A stretch of DNA of 12,509 nucleotides from DAOWGG01 sp965369815 (GTDB lineage Bacteria; Patescibacteriota; Gracilibacteria; UM-FILTER-43-11): assembly GCA_965369815.1 (NCBI GenBank), contig CBDUQS010000037.1:1-12509 (forward strand), read 5' to 3'. The translations under genes and the position numbers were made by a program. The notes below the pieces were generated by a model. It did not search any database. It was given only the letters and a program-made list of their open reading frames with translations, and was not told the origin of the DNA. Below are positions 1 to 7,134 of the stretch, one piece after another. Numbering within the stretch: position 1 is the first letter of the stretch; each line of letters opens with the position of its first letter.

Positions 1-309
1 AAGCATGTGAAATCAAATGCCATTGTTTTGGCGAAAGGTGGTATGACCGTTGGAGTGGGCGCTGGGCAAATGAGTCGAGTGGATGCTGTTGAGCTCTCAC
101 TTAAAAAAGCCAATGGGCGTGAAAAAGAATCGGTTCTAGCCTCTGATGCCTTCTTCCCTTTCCCAGATAGCATTGAATCCGCTGCGGCTGCTGGAATCAC
201 CGCTATTATTCAACCAGGAGGATCGATTAAAGATGATGATGTGATTGCGAAAGCAGATGAGCTTGGGATTGCGATGGTATTAACGGGATCGCGAGCGTTC
301 CTTCACTAA
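1..309 (+). CDS. purH: Bifunctional AICAR formyltransferase / IMP cyclohydrolase, C-terminal part (5' end outside window)
   Basis: PurH catalyses the last two steps of IMP synthesis: formylation of AICAR with 10-formyl-THF, then ring closure. Only about the last 102 residues are present. The frame is open from base 1 (K-H-V-K-S-N-A-I-V), and the GTG at position 7 is an internal valine of the conserved KHVKSNAIV block, not a start. Other family blocks are GVGAGQMSRVDA, ASDAFFPFPDSIESAAAAG and AIIQPGGSIKDDDVI, ending in the usual VLTGSRAFLH-type terminus (commonly TGMRHFRH). These belong to the AICAR transformylase domain. The stop is TAA at 307-309. The next base begins a palindromic element, so no ordinary terminator is seen. 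Identification is firm; the missing N-terminal IMP cyclohydrolase domain lies left of the window. Confidence 0.96.
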   Translation, partial: KHVKSNAIVLAKGGMTVGVGAGQMSRVDAVELSLKKANGREKESVLASDAFFPFPDSIESAAAAGITAIIQPGGSIKDDDVIAKADELGIAMVLTGSRAFLH

Positions 310-310
310 A

Positions 311-430
311 CCCCCTCCGTCTTCACAAACTGAAGTCGGCTCCCCCTTGGTCAAGGGGGAGATTATTGTAATATCCAAAAAAAATCTCCCCCTCAATTGA
401 GGGGGAGCCGACACGAAGTGACGGTGGGGG
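311..430. repeat. Composite palindromic intergenic element (REPIN/MITE-like)
   Basis: The whole gap between purH and the tilS promoter is an imperfect inverted repeat. The outer ends are ccccctccgtc (311-321) and gacggtggggg (420-430), one mismatch apart as reverse complements. Inside, gtcggctccccct (335-347) mirrors agggggagccgac (400-412). Each half holds its own palindrome: ctcccccttg/caagggggag at 340-361 and a perfect 22-bp palindrome at 386-407. The element carries no ORF. In the minus direction the 386-407 palindrome is followed by eight T (bases 377-384), like an intrinsic terminator. I recall similar g/c-stem palindromes in intergenic regions of unrelated bacteria, but could not search. 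Confidence 0.85.
377..407 (-). terminator. Terminator-like palindrome plus T8 within the repeat element
   Basis: The perfect palindrome 386-407 (11-bp arms, G/C rich) is followed on the minus strand by a T and then by eight T's (the A run at 377-384). This has the form of a Rho-independent terminator. No minus-strand gene lies upstream, so it would stop only antisense transcription running into purH, or it may simply be a property of the mobile repeat. The arms have no unpaired centre, so the top of the hairpin must open to form a loop. Confidence 0.45.
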
Positions 431-445
431 TAAAAATGGTATAAT
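418..445 (+). promoter_or_regulatory. tilS promoter, probably leaderless
   Basis: A consensus TATAAT at 440-445 ends six bases before the tilS ATG (452). The best -35 match is GTGACG (418-423, four of six) at a 16-bp spacer, and it lies in the right end of the palindromic element. With transcription normally starting 6-8 bases after the -10 box, the mRNA would begin at or next to the A of the start codon. No Shine-Dalgarno sequence is present. Confidence 0.6.
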
Positions 446-451
446 GGATTC

Positions 452-1678
452 ATGTTAATTCATGCTATTCAAAAATTGATCGATCAAATTCCCCCATTCA
501 AACGAGTGGTGGTTGGCGTATCGGGTGGAGCGGATAGTGTGGCACTGGCGCACCTTTTGATTGAATTGGGATACGATGTAACAATCGGCCATCTCAACCA
601 TAGCTTACGAGGGAAAGAAAGTGATGCTGACGAAAGCTTTGTCGCCAACTTGTCTAAAAAATGGAAAGTGCTTTTTTTTAGCCAAAAAATCGATGTGACG
701 AAGGAGGGAAATTTAGAAAATAACGCTCGAATCGCTCGCTATTTATTCCTGGAAAAAGTGAGACAAGATGTGGGAGCTGACTTTATCGCCGTTGCTCATC
801 ATCTGGATGATCAGATTGAAACCATTTTGTTACACATGAAGCGAGGAGCTGGCTGGCGTGGGCTTTCGGGTATGAGACTTCAGAACGGCAAACTCATTCG
901 CCCACTATTAACGATAAAAAAACAGGAGTTGCTTAAATATCTAAAAAAAGAAGGGATTGATCACCGAACGGATGAGAGTAATTTTGACGTTACCTTTTCA
1001 CGCAATAAACTTCGTCATGAAGTAATTCCAAAATTAAAAAAAGACTGGAAAACGCTTGAGGAGGATCTACTTCGCATTTCTCTTTCTGCTCAATTTAAAA
1101 GTGATCAATTGGAAAAAGAATCTGCTCAATGGATTCTTGAAAATGTTACCGATAATTCGTTTGAACGTTCAGCTTTTTTAAATCAGACCAATGATCTCCA
1201 GGTCGAAATCTTATTTCAAATCTGTGGATATAAAGATATTTACCGGGCTTCTATTGAAAAGGTTCAGCACCTTATCTCTAAGGGGAAAACAGGTAAATAT
1301 AAACCGCTCAGTCGTCATACCTTTGAGGTCGAGTATCAACGAATCAAATTCTATACTGGCTTTTCTGAATCAGAATCACTCCCAAAAGTTACGCTGACTC
1401 TTAAATCGATTCGATGGGGTGACTATCAGTTGAAATACAACGGAAATAAACCTTTGTATGCTCGTTCTTGGCAACCTGGAGATCGCTTTCAGCCTGCTGG
1501 GATGAATGGCTCCAAAAAGCTTCAAGACTTTTTTGTTGATAAGAAAATTCCTCGTTCAAAGCGTCATCAAATTCCGATCATCGTTAACTCAGATAATCAG
1601 ATTGTATGTGTGGGAAACTTGCGTTTGGATAAACGATTTGTTGATCTGAAGGAAAAACTAACCATTAAAAGCCAATAA
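452..1678 (+). CDS. tilS: tRNA(Ile) lysidine synthase
   Basis: TilS converts C34 of the CAU-anticodon tRNA(Ile) to lysidine with ATP and lysine, so that it reads AUA codons; the enzyme is cytosolic and generally essential. The 408-residue protein has the PP-loop SGGADS (residues 24-29), HLNHSLRG (47-54), VAHHLDDQIETILLHMKRG (114-132) and the DESNxxxxxxRNxLRHxVIPxL block (174-195). The C-terminal tRNA-binding domain carries RSWQPGDRFQPAGMNGSKK (338-356) and KIPRSKRHQIPII (365-377). Length is normal for a full TilS. The ATG at 452 is chosen because the -10 box ends six bases upstream. The stop is TAA. The common neighbours hpt and ftsH are absent here. The downstream gene has its own promoter, so this may be a single-gene transcript. 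Confidence 0.97.
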   Translation: MLIHAIQKLIDQIPPFKRVVVGVSGGADSVALAHLLIELGYDVTIGHLNHSLRGKESDADESFVANLSKKWKVLFFSQKIDVTKEGNLENNARIARYLFLEKVRQDVGADFIAVAHHLDDQIETILLHMKRGAGWRGLSGMRLQNGKLIRPLLTIKKQELLKYLKKEGIDHRTDESNFDVTFSRNKLRHEVIPKLKKDWKTLEEDLLRISLSAQFKSDQLEKESAQWILENVTDNSFERSAFLNQTNDLQVEILFQICGYKDIYRASIEKVQHLISKGKTGKYKPLSRHTFEVEYQRIKFYTGFSESESLPKVTLTLKSIRWGDYQLKYNGNKPLYARSWQPGDRFQPAGMNGSKKLQDFFVDKKIPRSKRHQIPIIVNSDNQIVCVGNLRLDKRFVDLKEKLTIKSQ

Positions 1679-1682
1679 GTCA

Positions 1683-1711
1683 TTGATTATTCAACGTAAT
1701 TATTGTATAAT
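1683..1711 (+). promoter_or_regulatory. Promoter of the fibronectin type III gene, probably leaderless
   Basis: TTGATT (1683-1688), a 17-bp spacer and TATAAT (1706-1711) form a near-consensus sigma-70 promoter. It starts four bases after the tilS stop. The -10 box ends exactly six bases before the ATG at 1718, the same spacing as at tilS, and no Shine-Dalgarno sequence is present. Confidence 0.75.
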
Positions 1712-1717
1712 AATTAG

Positions 1718-2890
1718 ATGAAAAAGAATCATATACTCATTGCGGTCACTTTATTTTTCTCTGTTTTACTCGCTGCTTCAGTGCGAGCGGATTATTCGCA
1801 AAAAATAACCATTGATGATGTTACCAGTAAGCGAGTTATTACAATCACTGAGCCTGAATCAGGTGATTCTTATTTGTTACACCTTCAAAATGGCTGTGGC
1901 GATCTTAAGAAAGGACAATCTGTTTCTTTGGTCGTTCGTGGAACTCTGAACGGCAGTGGGGATATCATCAAGACCGATTCGCTTCACCAATGTAACATTG
2001 ATGATGCCCAGCATTTCAATCAAAAGCTTTATGTTAAATACGTTTACAGCAGTAATACAGAAGCTCGTGTAACCGATGAATCTGGGAGCGAATACGCCAT
2101 TCAATATGGACGAGACTGTGCAAGACTTTCTGCTCATCGCCGCCAGTTTATTTATGCTCTACAGGGCAGTGAAACGCTTCGAAAAAGTGACCGACTCATT
2201 CTTCCTAACAAAGAAGGTATGTGCTCAATTAACTATTTGAAAGAGAAAGAAGATTCCAAGCCACGACTTGAACCCAGTGCCTCTATCAACAAAGCTCCAA
2301 CCGCTGTTAGATGGCTAAAAGCATTCCCTCGGAATGGGGCTGTCTTTTTAAGCTGGAGACCCGCTCGTGATGATAAGAGAATTGATCATTACGTCATTGG
2401 CTACAATGCCCATCAATTTCGAGCGGACGATCTTTCTGTTTCCGATATGCCATATACTGCTATTAGCAAATCAACTCATTATACTGTGAGGGGCTTGGAC
2501 AACAACCGAGCGTATTATTTTTATGTAACAGCCGTTGATAATGAAGGGCAAATAAGTTCTGACTGGAGCCCGATGGCAACAGCCGTTCCTAAAAGCTCTA
2601 TCTTCTCTAAGGAAGCCCCTGAAACGGGCACTTATGATTTCAATCTTCGAATCGATCAAGAATCATCTAAGTCTTTTTTAATTCGATGGGATTCACATCC
2701 TTCTGCCACTCGTTACTCAGTTTATTTAGAAGTGGATGGTGAACGTGAACTTTCTCTCACTAATTATTCAAAACCCTTTATTCGTATCCTTAAAAACGAT
2801 CAACGAAAAGGTAAAACAATGGAGCTCACTGTTCGTGCTTATAGCATTAGAGGATATTTAGAAAAGGGTGAATTTGAATTTGGGTTTTAG
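1718..2890 (+). CDS. Secreted protein with duplicated cysteine-pair module and fibronectin type III domain
   Basis: This is a 390-residue exported protein of unknown role. It has a signal peptide (MKKN, hydrophobic core about 6-20, likely cleavage after VRA at 24). Residues about 40-94 and 115-171 look like two copies of one module: ESG-x-x-Y, then Cys, LxxG or similar, a later D-x-L and a second Cys followed by I (C60/C92 and C134/C169). Each pair could form a disulfide. A fibronectin type III domain spans about 194-292 (AVFLSWRPARD, Y-x-V-x-G-L, AYYFYVTAVDNEG). Residues 305-390 look like a second, more divergent FN3 fold (FLIRWDSHPSATRYSVYL, LTVRAYS). No lipobox, membrane anchor or catalytic motif is seen, so release or surface adhesion is plausible. 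The TAG stop overlaps the stop of the convergent gene. Confidence 0.85.
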   Translation: MKKNHILIAVTLFFSVLLAASVRADYSQKITIDDVTSKRVITITEPESGDSYLLHLQNGCGDLKKGQSVSLVVRGTLNGSGDIIKTDSLHQCNIDDAQHFNQKLYVKYVYSSNTEARVTDESGSEYAIQYGRDCARLSAHRRQFIYALQGSETLRKSDRLILPNKEGMCSINYLKEKEDSKPRLEPSASINKAPTAVRWLKAFPRNGAVFLSWRPARDDKRIDHYVIGYNAHQFRADDLSVSDMPYTAISKSTHYTVRGLDNNRAYYFYVTAVDNEGQISSDWSPMATAVPKSSIFSKEAPETGTYDFNLRIDQESSKSFLIRWDSHPSATRYSVYLEVDGERELSLTNYSKPFIRILKNDQRKGKTMELTVRAYSIRGYLEKGEFEFGF

Positions 2891-3684
2891 TCGATGAAAT
2901 TCACATCTTCTTCGCTCACCCAATACCAATTCCCGTTTTCAACGAGCAAATAGGTATGCTCGCCATCGCTACAGGCCATTCCTCTGAAGGACTCTTCAGG
3001 ATTATTCACATCGACTTTTTTGTCTCCAAAGGCGAGCTCTGGTTCTCTGGCAATCAATAAAAGATTCTTGAGAAGTTTCTCTTTTTCTTCTTTAGTGTAA
3101 TCAGCTGGATTACATCCTCCCTCTTGATATTTAAGTCGAAATTTTTCAAGAAGCTCATCCTCCTCTCGTTCTTCAATCACTCGTTCTACCTTTTGGACGG
3201 TGGGATCAACCAATTTTTCGTTTATATAATCGACGTAAATCCCATAACTGCGATTGGCCACCAAAAGAATCACCACATAAAAAACAAGAGAAATAACAAA
3301 AAATAGAACTCCATAAATCTTTTTTTCAATATTCAATCGAGCGCTTTTTCGAACATTGATCTGATAGATTAAAAGCATTAAAAATGGGAGCAGAATGGCA
3401 AATAGCTTAAGCTCCTTGGAAAAAGACACAAAAATGTCTGGTAGTGCAGTCAGCCAAAACAAAGCGCCAATCAACCCACCTAAGAACAGAAAGACAATCA
3501 ATCGAACTGCCACACTGTGATGAACCTTCGTTCGAATCACCACATCAATCATGAATTCCCAATGCTTCCGCTCCATTCCGTTTAAAATAAGTGCGAAAAT
3601 CAGCTCAATTAGAGAAAAAATAACTGAGAAGGCGATGAAGAAAATCAGCGGAGGGATAAGTTCATTTTGAAGTATAAATTCCAT
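2887..3684 (-). CDS. Four-helix membrane protein with extracytoplasmic C-terminal domain, unknown function
   Basis: I do not recognise this 265-residue protein. Hydrophobic helices lie at about 10-35, 61-82, 92-108 and 122-145. The loops after helices 1 and 3 are rich in K/R/H (ERKHWEF, RTKVHH; VRKSARLNIEKK), so by the positive-inside rule the N-terminus and the 120-residue C-terminal tail are outside the cytoplasm. The tail begins with a charged helical stretch (about 155-210, VEEREEDELLEKF type) and ends in a small folded-looking part with two cysteines (C191, C238) and the aromatic terminus ENGNWYWVSEED. That ending resembles small exported domains, but I cannot assign a family. The gene starts at ATG with no Shine-Dalgarno sequence. 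It converges with the FN3 gene, the TAA stop (2887-2889) overlapping the TAG stop (2888-2890). Confidence 0.8.
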   Translation of the reverse strand: MEFILQNELIPPLIFFIAFSVIFSLIELIFALILNGMERKHWEFMIDVVIRTKVHHSVAVRLIVFLFLGGLIGALFWLTALPDIFVSFSKELKLFAILLPFLMLLIYQINVRKSARLNIEKKIYGVLFFVISLVFYVVILLVANRSYGIYVDYINEKLVDPTVQKVERVIEEREEDELLEKFRLKYQEGGCNPADYTKEEKEKLLKNLLLIAREPELAFGDKKVDVNNPEESFRGMACSDGEHTYLLVENGNWYWVSEEDVNFID

Positions 3685-3755
3685 TTTTTGTATTTAAGTT
3701 AACGCTTTCAGCTTACAAGATTTTCCACGTTTTTTAAATCAAAAAGCTCATCAGC

Positions 3756-3784
3756 TTGCCATCTTGTAGTTTAGTAAATACAAT
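3756..3784 (+). promoter_or_regulatory. Promoter of the small coiled-coil gene
   Basis: TTGCCA (3756-3761), a 17-bp spacer and TACAAT (3779-3784) match a sigma-70 promoter. The start site would be near 3791, giving a leader of about 16 nt before the ATG at 3807. No Shine-Dalgarno sequence occurs in it. The divergent gene (start 3684) has only a weak candidate box on the minus strand, TTAAAT about seven bases before its ATG, which I do not list separately. Confidence 0.55.
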
Positions 3785-3806
3785 TCAAATGTCTTAATAA
3801 AATATT

Positions 3807-4181
3807 ATGTTTAAATTTCTCGTTAAGTTAGCACTCCTTGTTATTGGAATTTATATTCTAATTCAAATCCCTTTTGTCCGTGAGAAATATGAAGATATTA
3901 AAGCTTCTTTTAACGAAAAAATAGAAAATGTGGGTGAAGAAGTTACCCGAGTTAAGGGGAAAATTGATACAGCGAAAGAAAAAGTGGATCAAACCAAAGA
4001 AACTATCACCAATATTACCGATAAAGTGAAAGATACGGCTGAAGCAGTTGAAGATGCGATGACTTCAATCAACAAAGCTCATGACACTGTGGATAAAATA
4101 CTGACTGGAGAGGAGGGTGAAACGGTTCCTGAAGCCTCCCAGCCTGAAGAAGATCCTGAGCCTGTTGAGGCGGCTGAATAG
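3807..4181 (+). CDS. Small membrane-anchored coiled-coil protein
   Basis: This 124-residue protein of unknown function has one N-terminal hydrophobic helix (about 4-23, preceded by K3 and K7). A long charged helix follows, then an acidic, proline-containing tail (about 101-124). From residue 39 to 98 the helix keeps an unbroken heptad register: V or I at 39, 46, 53, 60, 67, 74, 81, 88 and 95, with V, A, T or I three residues later each time. That is nine consecutive heptads, so the protein probably oligomerises as a parallel coiled coil or lies along a membrane. YtxH-like and apolipoprotein-like helices look similar at low resolution. No cysteine or catalytic motif is present. The TAG stop is directly followed by the last codon of the convergent rsmE gene, with no base between them. 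Confidence 0.8.
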   Translation: MFKFLVKLALLVIGIYILIQIPFVREKYEDIKASFNEKIENVGEEVTRVKGKIDTAKEKVDQTKETITNITDKVKDTAEAVEDAMTSINKAHDTVDKILTGEEGETVPEASQPEEDPEPVEAAE

Positions 4182-4895
4182 TTATTTTTCTGATAACAAT
4201 ATGAGACTGAGCGCTGAGATAGCCGCGGTTTCTGTGCGTAAAATACGAGGGCCGAATGTGAATAAATTGGCCTTACTTTTTAGGGCTAAATCGATTTCTT
4301 TTTGACTGTATCCTCCTTCGGGACCAATGAATAAATGAATTTCTTTTTGTTTCTGAATTTTAGGTAAATATTCATTTAAAAACTTCTTCTCTTCATATTC
4401 GTAGGCCACATAAGCGTTATTAACTTTTTGAATCACCTGATCGAAGTTAACTGGATGGCGAATAATGGGAACTTTGGTTCGTCGACTTTGTTCTGTGGCT
4501 TCGATGCTGATCAGTTCCATTCGTTCAAACTTACTGATGCGATTCTTTTCCGTTCGTTCTGTGATTAGCGGGTAAATATGACTCACTCCAATTTCGGTTG
4601 CCTTCTGAATTACCATTTCGAATAAAGCGGTCTTTTTAGGGATCGCCTGATATAAATGAACTTCAATTTCGGATTCTGTATTCCGTTTAATTTCCTCGAT
4701 CACATTTCCGATAATTTTCCGCCGGTTCATCTCTAGAATTTCGACCAAAACCTCCTTCCCTTTTTCATCAAAAATACTGAATCGACTGCCTGTTTTCATT
4801 CGCAAAACCTTCCATGCTTGGAAAACAATACGAGCATCATGGATTTCAATGACGTTCTCTTGGATGTCTGGCGATGGAATATAAAAGCGTTGCAT
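4182..4895 (-). CDS. rsmE: 16S rRNA (uracil-1498-N3)-methyltransferase
   Basis: RsmE methylates N3 of U1498 in 16S rRNA using S-adenosylmethionine, acting on the 30S subunit. The 237-residue protein shows the family blocks in order: an N-terminal PUA-like part (about 1-70), FEMVIQKATEIGV (92-104), IEATEQSRR (131-139), the SAM-site loop FIGPEGGYSQKE (189-200) and GPRILRTETAA (215-225). The last two belong to the SPOUT trefoil-knot fold. Length is typical. Start is the ATG at 4893-4895 without a Shine-Dalgarno sequence. It lies 12 nt downstream of the ftsK stop on the same strand, so it is probably co-transcribed with ftsK. The stop is TAA. Confidence 0.95.
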   Translation of the reverse strand: MQRFYIPSPDIQENVIEIHDARIVFQAWKVLRMKTGSRFSIFDEKGKEVLVEILEMNRRKIIGNVIEEIKRNTESEIEVHLYQAIPKKTALFEMVIQKATEIGVSHIYPLITERTEKNRISKFERMELISIEATEQSRRTKVPIIRHPVNFDQVIQKVNNAYVAYEYEEKKFLNEYLPKIQKQKEIHLFIGPEGGYSQKEIDLALKSKANLFTFGPRILRTETAAISALSLILLSEK

Positions 4896-4907
4896 ATATT
4901 TTAACCA

Positions 4908-7070
4908 CTAATCATTAACATAAATCTCTCGTGGCTTGGCGCCGTTAGATGGGCCGATTGCTCCATTTTCTTCGAGGATATCGAGAATACGGGCGGCACG
5001 AGCATAGCCGACGCTCAGCCGACGTTGTAGCAGGGAAGCAGAAGCTTTTCCTGTTTCCTGGATAACCCTGAGAGCATCACTATAAAGAGTGTCTTGATTC
5101 GATTGATTGCTTCCAGTTCCAACCATACCTGTATCGATTCCATTCCCCTTACTAGGCGCCGTAATAGTTTCATCGTAACTTGGCTCTGTGGTGAGCTTGA
5201 GTCGATTGGTCACCGCTTCGATTTCTTTACTGGATACATAGACTCCTTGCACACGAATTGGACGACTCATATTTCCTGGTAAATAAAGCATATCCCCCAT
5301 TCCCAGCAGGTCTTCAGCGCCAATTCCATCAACAATCGTTCGAGAATCGACTCCTGTTGCTACTGTAAAGGCGATACGAGCGGGTATGTTGGCTTTAATC
5401 ACACCAGTGATCACATTCACACTCGGACGCTGTGTGGCGATGATTAAATGCATTCCCACCGCACGAGCCATTTGAGCAATTCGACAGATGAGTGCTTCGG
5501 TTTCTTTTTTGGTGGCCTGCATCATTAAATCAGCCAATTCATCGATCACAATTACAATTTTATGCATTCGTTTTGGTTCGTCTTGGTTATATTCTTCGAT
5601 ATTTCGATAACCCTTTTCAGCGAACAACTGATAACGACGATTCATTTCTCCTACCGCCCATTTAAGTGAGCCATGTGCTTTGTCGGCCTGAGTGATAACA
5701 GGAGTGAGTAAGTGAGGGATTCCGTTGTAAGCGGTGAGCTCCACGCGCTTTGGATCAATCATAATAAACTTCAAATCTTGTGGGGAATTTTGATAAAGCA
5801 GTGAAAGTAAAAATGCATTCATTCCGACTGATTTACCTGAACCAGTTGCTCCCGCGATTAGAATGTGAGGCATAGAAGCGAGGTCATCCACTACAGGCTG
5901 ACCACTTACATCACGACCGATGGTTATGGTTAGTTTAGAGCTGACTGAATTGAATTCTTCTCCTTCCAAAAGCTCTCGAAGACGCACCACCATTCGCTTT
6001 TCATTCGGTACCTCAATTCCGACCAATGCCTTTCCAGGAATCGGCGCTTCGATACGAATGGATTTTGCTGCCAATGCTAAAGCGATGTCGTTTTTAAGTG
6101 CAGTGATTTTTGTGAGCTTAACTCCTTCATGGGGCTTGAGTGTGTATTGCATTACGGATGGACCAATATTTACATCTCTCATGGTTACGTCGATACCGAA
6201 CTGACTGAGTTTTTGACGGATTTTTTCTGCGTTGATTTTAAGTACCTTATCGCTCGCGAATACTTGAGAATTCGCTTTATTAAGGAGGTCGAGTGAAGGC
6301 AATTCCCAATCGCTGTAATCCACCTCTTCAACCTTTGGTTTGGTGATGGGTATCGGCTTTTTCTGAATATTTACCTTAATTTCGGCTGGCTTGGATGGTG
6401 CTACCTCCGGCTCTTTCTTAATTTCATCCTCGCTCTCCTGATTCAAATTAGGTTTTACAATGTTCAATTCCCCTTCTTTTGGTAAACGAGCTTTGGTTCG
6501 AGCTGAATTTCGAGTTGAGATCTGGACTCCACGACTTGGAATAAAGAGGCTGAGAATTTTTTTGAGTGAAATTTCAAATGTAATTAAAATTGAAATAACC
6601 AACATAGACCCCAGAACGACTTTTGCCCCCATATCGGATATAAAAATTCGTAACAAAACAGATGAAAGGAATCCTGCGTACCCTCCGTGTATCTCTACAT
6701 TGTCGAGCATCGTTTCCATTCCCGTTCTCATGTGAACCAAGCCAAGCCCTGAAAAAATTAAAAGTGTGATTCCTAAATAACGAGTGGTGTCGAAACGGAC
6801 TCGATGAGACAGAAATAAAGTGGCTCCCAACGCTAAAAATAAAACGGGTAGCGCATAAATTCCAATTCCAAAAATCAGTCGTAGATAGGTATTTAAGAAA
6901 TCCCCGACCATCCCTGCTTTTTCGCCAATAATTAAATAAAAAATCACAGCGAGGGCGATGTAGATAACGGCACCCACCTCTCGGGCGATTCCGGATTCAA
7001 GTTCGATTTTAAAATCCTTTTTTTTCAGACGAGTTTTTTTTCGTGCAGAAGTTACTTTTCGTTTTGGCAT
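4908..7070 (-). CDS. ftsK: DNA translocase FtsK
   Basis: FtsK/SpoIIIE pumps chromosomal DNA through the closing septum during division. In the 720-residue protein, a basic N-terminus (MPKRKVTSARKK) precedes about four transmembrane helices (roughly 33-49, 60-87, 96-113, 148-168). A short charged linker (about 185-255) follows, much shorter than in E. coli. The motor has Walker A GATGSGKS (407-414), DPKRVELTAYNGIPHLLTPV (439-458), Walker B VIVIDELADL (506-515) and ATQRPS (545-550). The C-terminal gamma winged helix (about 662-720, SLLQRRLSVGYARAARI) would read KOPS-like polarity sites. I choose the ATG at 7068-7070: the frame is open for 62 more codons, but that stretch lacks family similarity, crosses the promoter and would overlap the lipoprotein gene. 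The stop is TAG. Confidence 0.96.
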   Translation of the reverse strand: MPKRKVTSARKKTRLKKKDFKIELESGIAREVGAVIYIALAVIFYLIIGEKAGMVGDFLNTYLRLIFGIGIYALPVLFLALGATLFLSHRVRFDTTRYLGITLLIFSGLGLVHMRTGMETMLDNVEIHGGYAGFLSSVLLRIFISDMGAKVVLGSMLVISILITFEISLKKILSLFIPSRGVQISTRNSARTKARLPKEGELNIVKPNLNQESEDEIKKEPEVAPSKPAEIKVNIQKKPIPITKPKVEEVDYSDWELPSLDLLNKANSQVFASDKVLKINAEKIRQKLSQFGIDVTMRDVNIGPSVMQYTLKPHEGVKLTKITALKNDIALALAAKSIRIEAPIPGKALVGIEVPNEKRMVVRLRELLEGEEFNSVSSKLTITIGRDVSGQPVVDDLASMPHILIAGATGSGKSVGMNAFLLSLLYQNSPQDLKFIMIDPKRVELTAYNGIPHLLTPVITQADKAHGSLKWAVGEMNRRYQLFAEKGYRNIEEYNQDEPKRMHKIVIVIDELADLMMQATKKETEALICRIAQMARAVGMHLIIATQRPSVNVITGVIKANIPARIAFTVATGVDSRTIVDGIGAEDLLGMGDMLYLPGNMSRPIRVQGVYVSSKEIEAVTNRLKLTTEPSYDETITAPSKGNGIDTGMVGTGSNQSNQDTLYSDALRVIQETGKASASLLQRRLSVGYARAARILDILEENGAIGPSNGAKPREIYVND

Positions 7071-7094
7071 TTTAATCAACGTTATTACTTCCTG

Positions 7095-7123
7095 ATTGTA
7101 CTGGATTCTCTCTCGAGTGACAA
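7095..7123 (-). promoter_or_regulatory. ftsK-rsmE promoter
   Basis: Read on the minus strand, TTGTCA (7118-7123), a 17-bp spacer and TACAAT (7095-7100) form a good sigma-70 promoter. Transcription would start near 7088, about 18 nt before the ftsK ATG at 7070. This supports the short FtsK start and argues against the longer open frame. Confidence 0.65.
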
Positions 7124-7134
7124 GATATAGCCAA

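Noticed and set aside
7..9. GTG as start codon of a short PurH-like gene
   Set aside because: It encodes the conserved valine in KHVKSNAIV of PurH, and the frame is open to base 1.
311..430. CRISPR array or attachment site
   Set aside because: The repeats are inverted, only two in number, and have no regular spacers, cas genes or integrase nearby.
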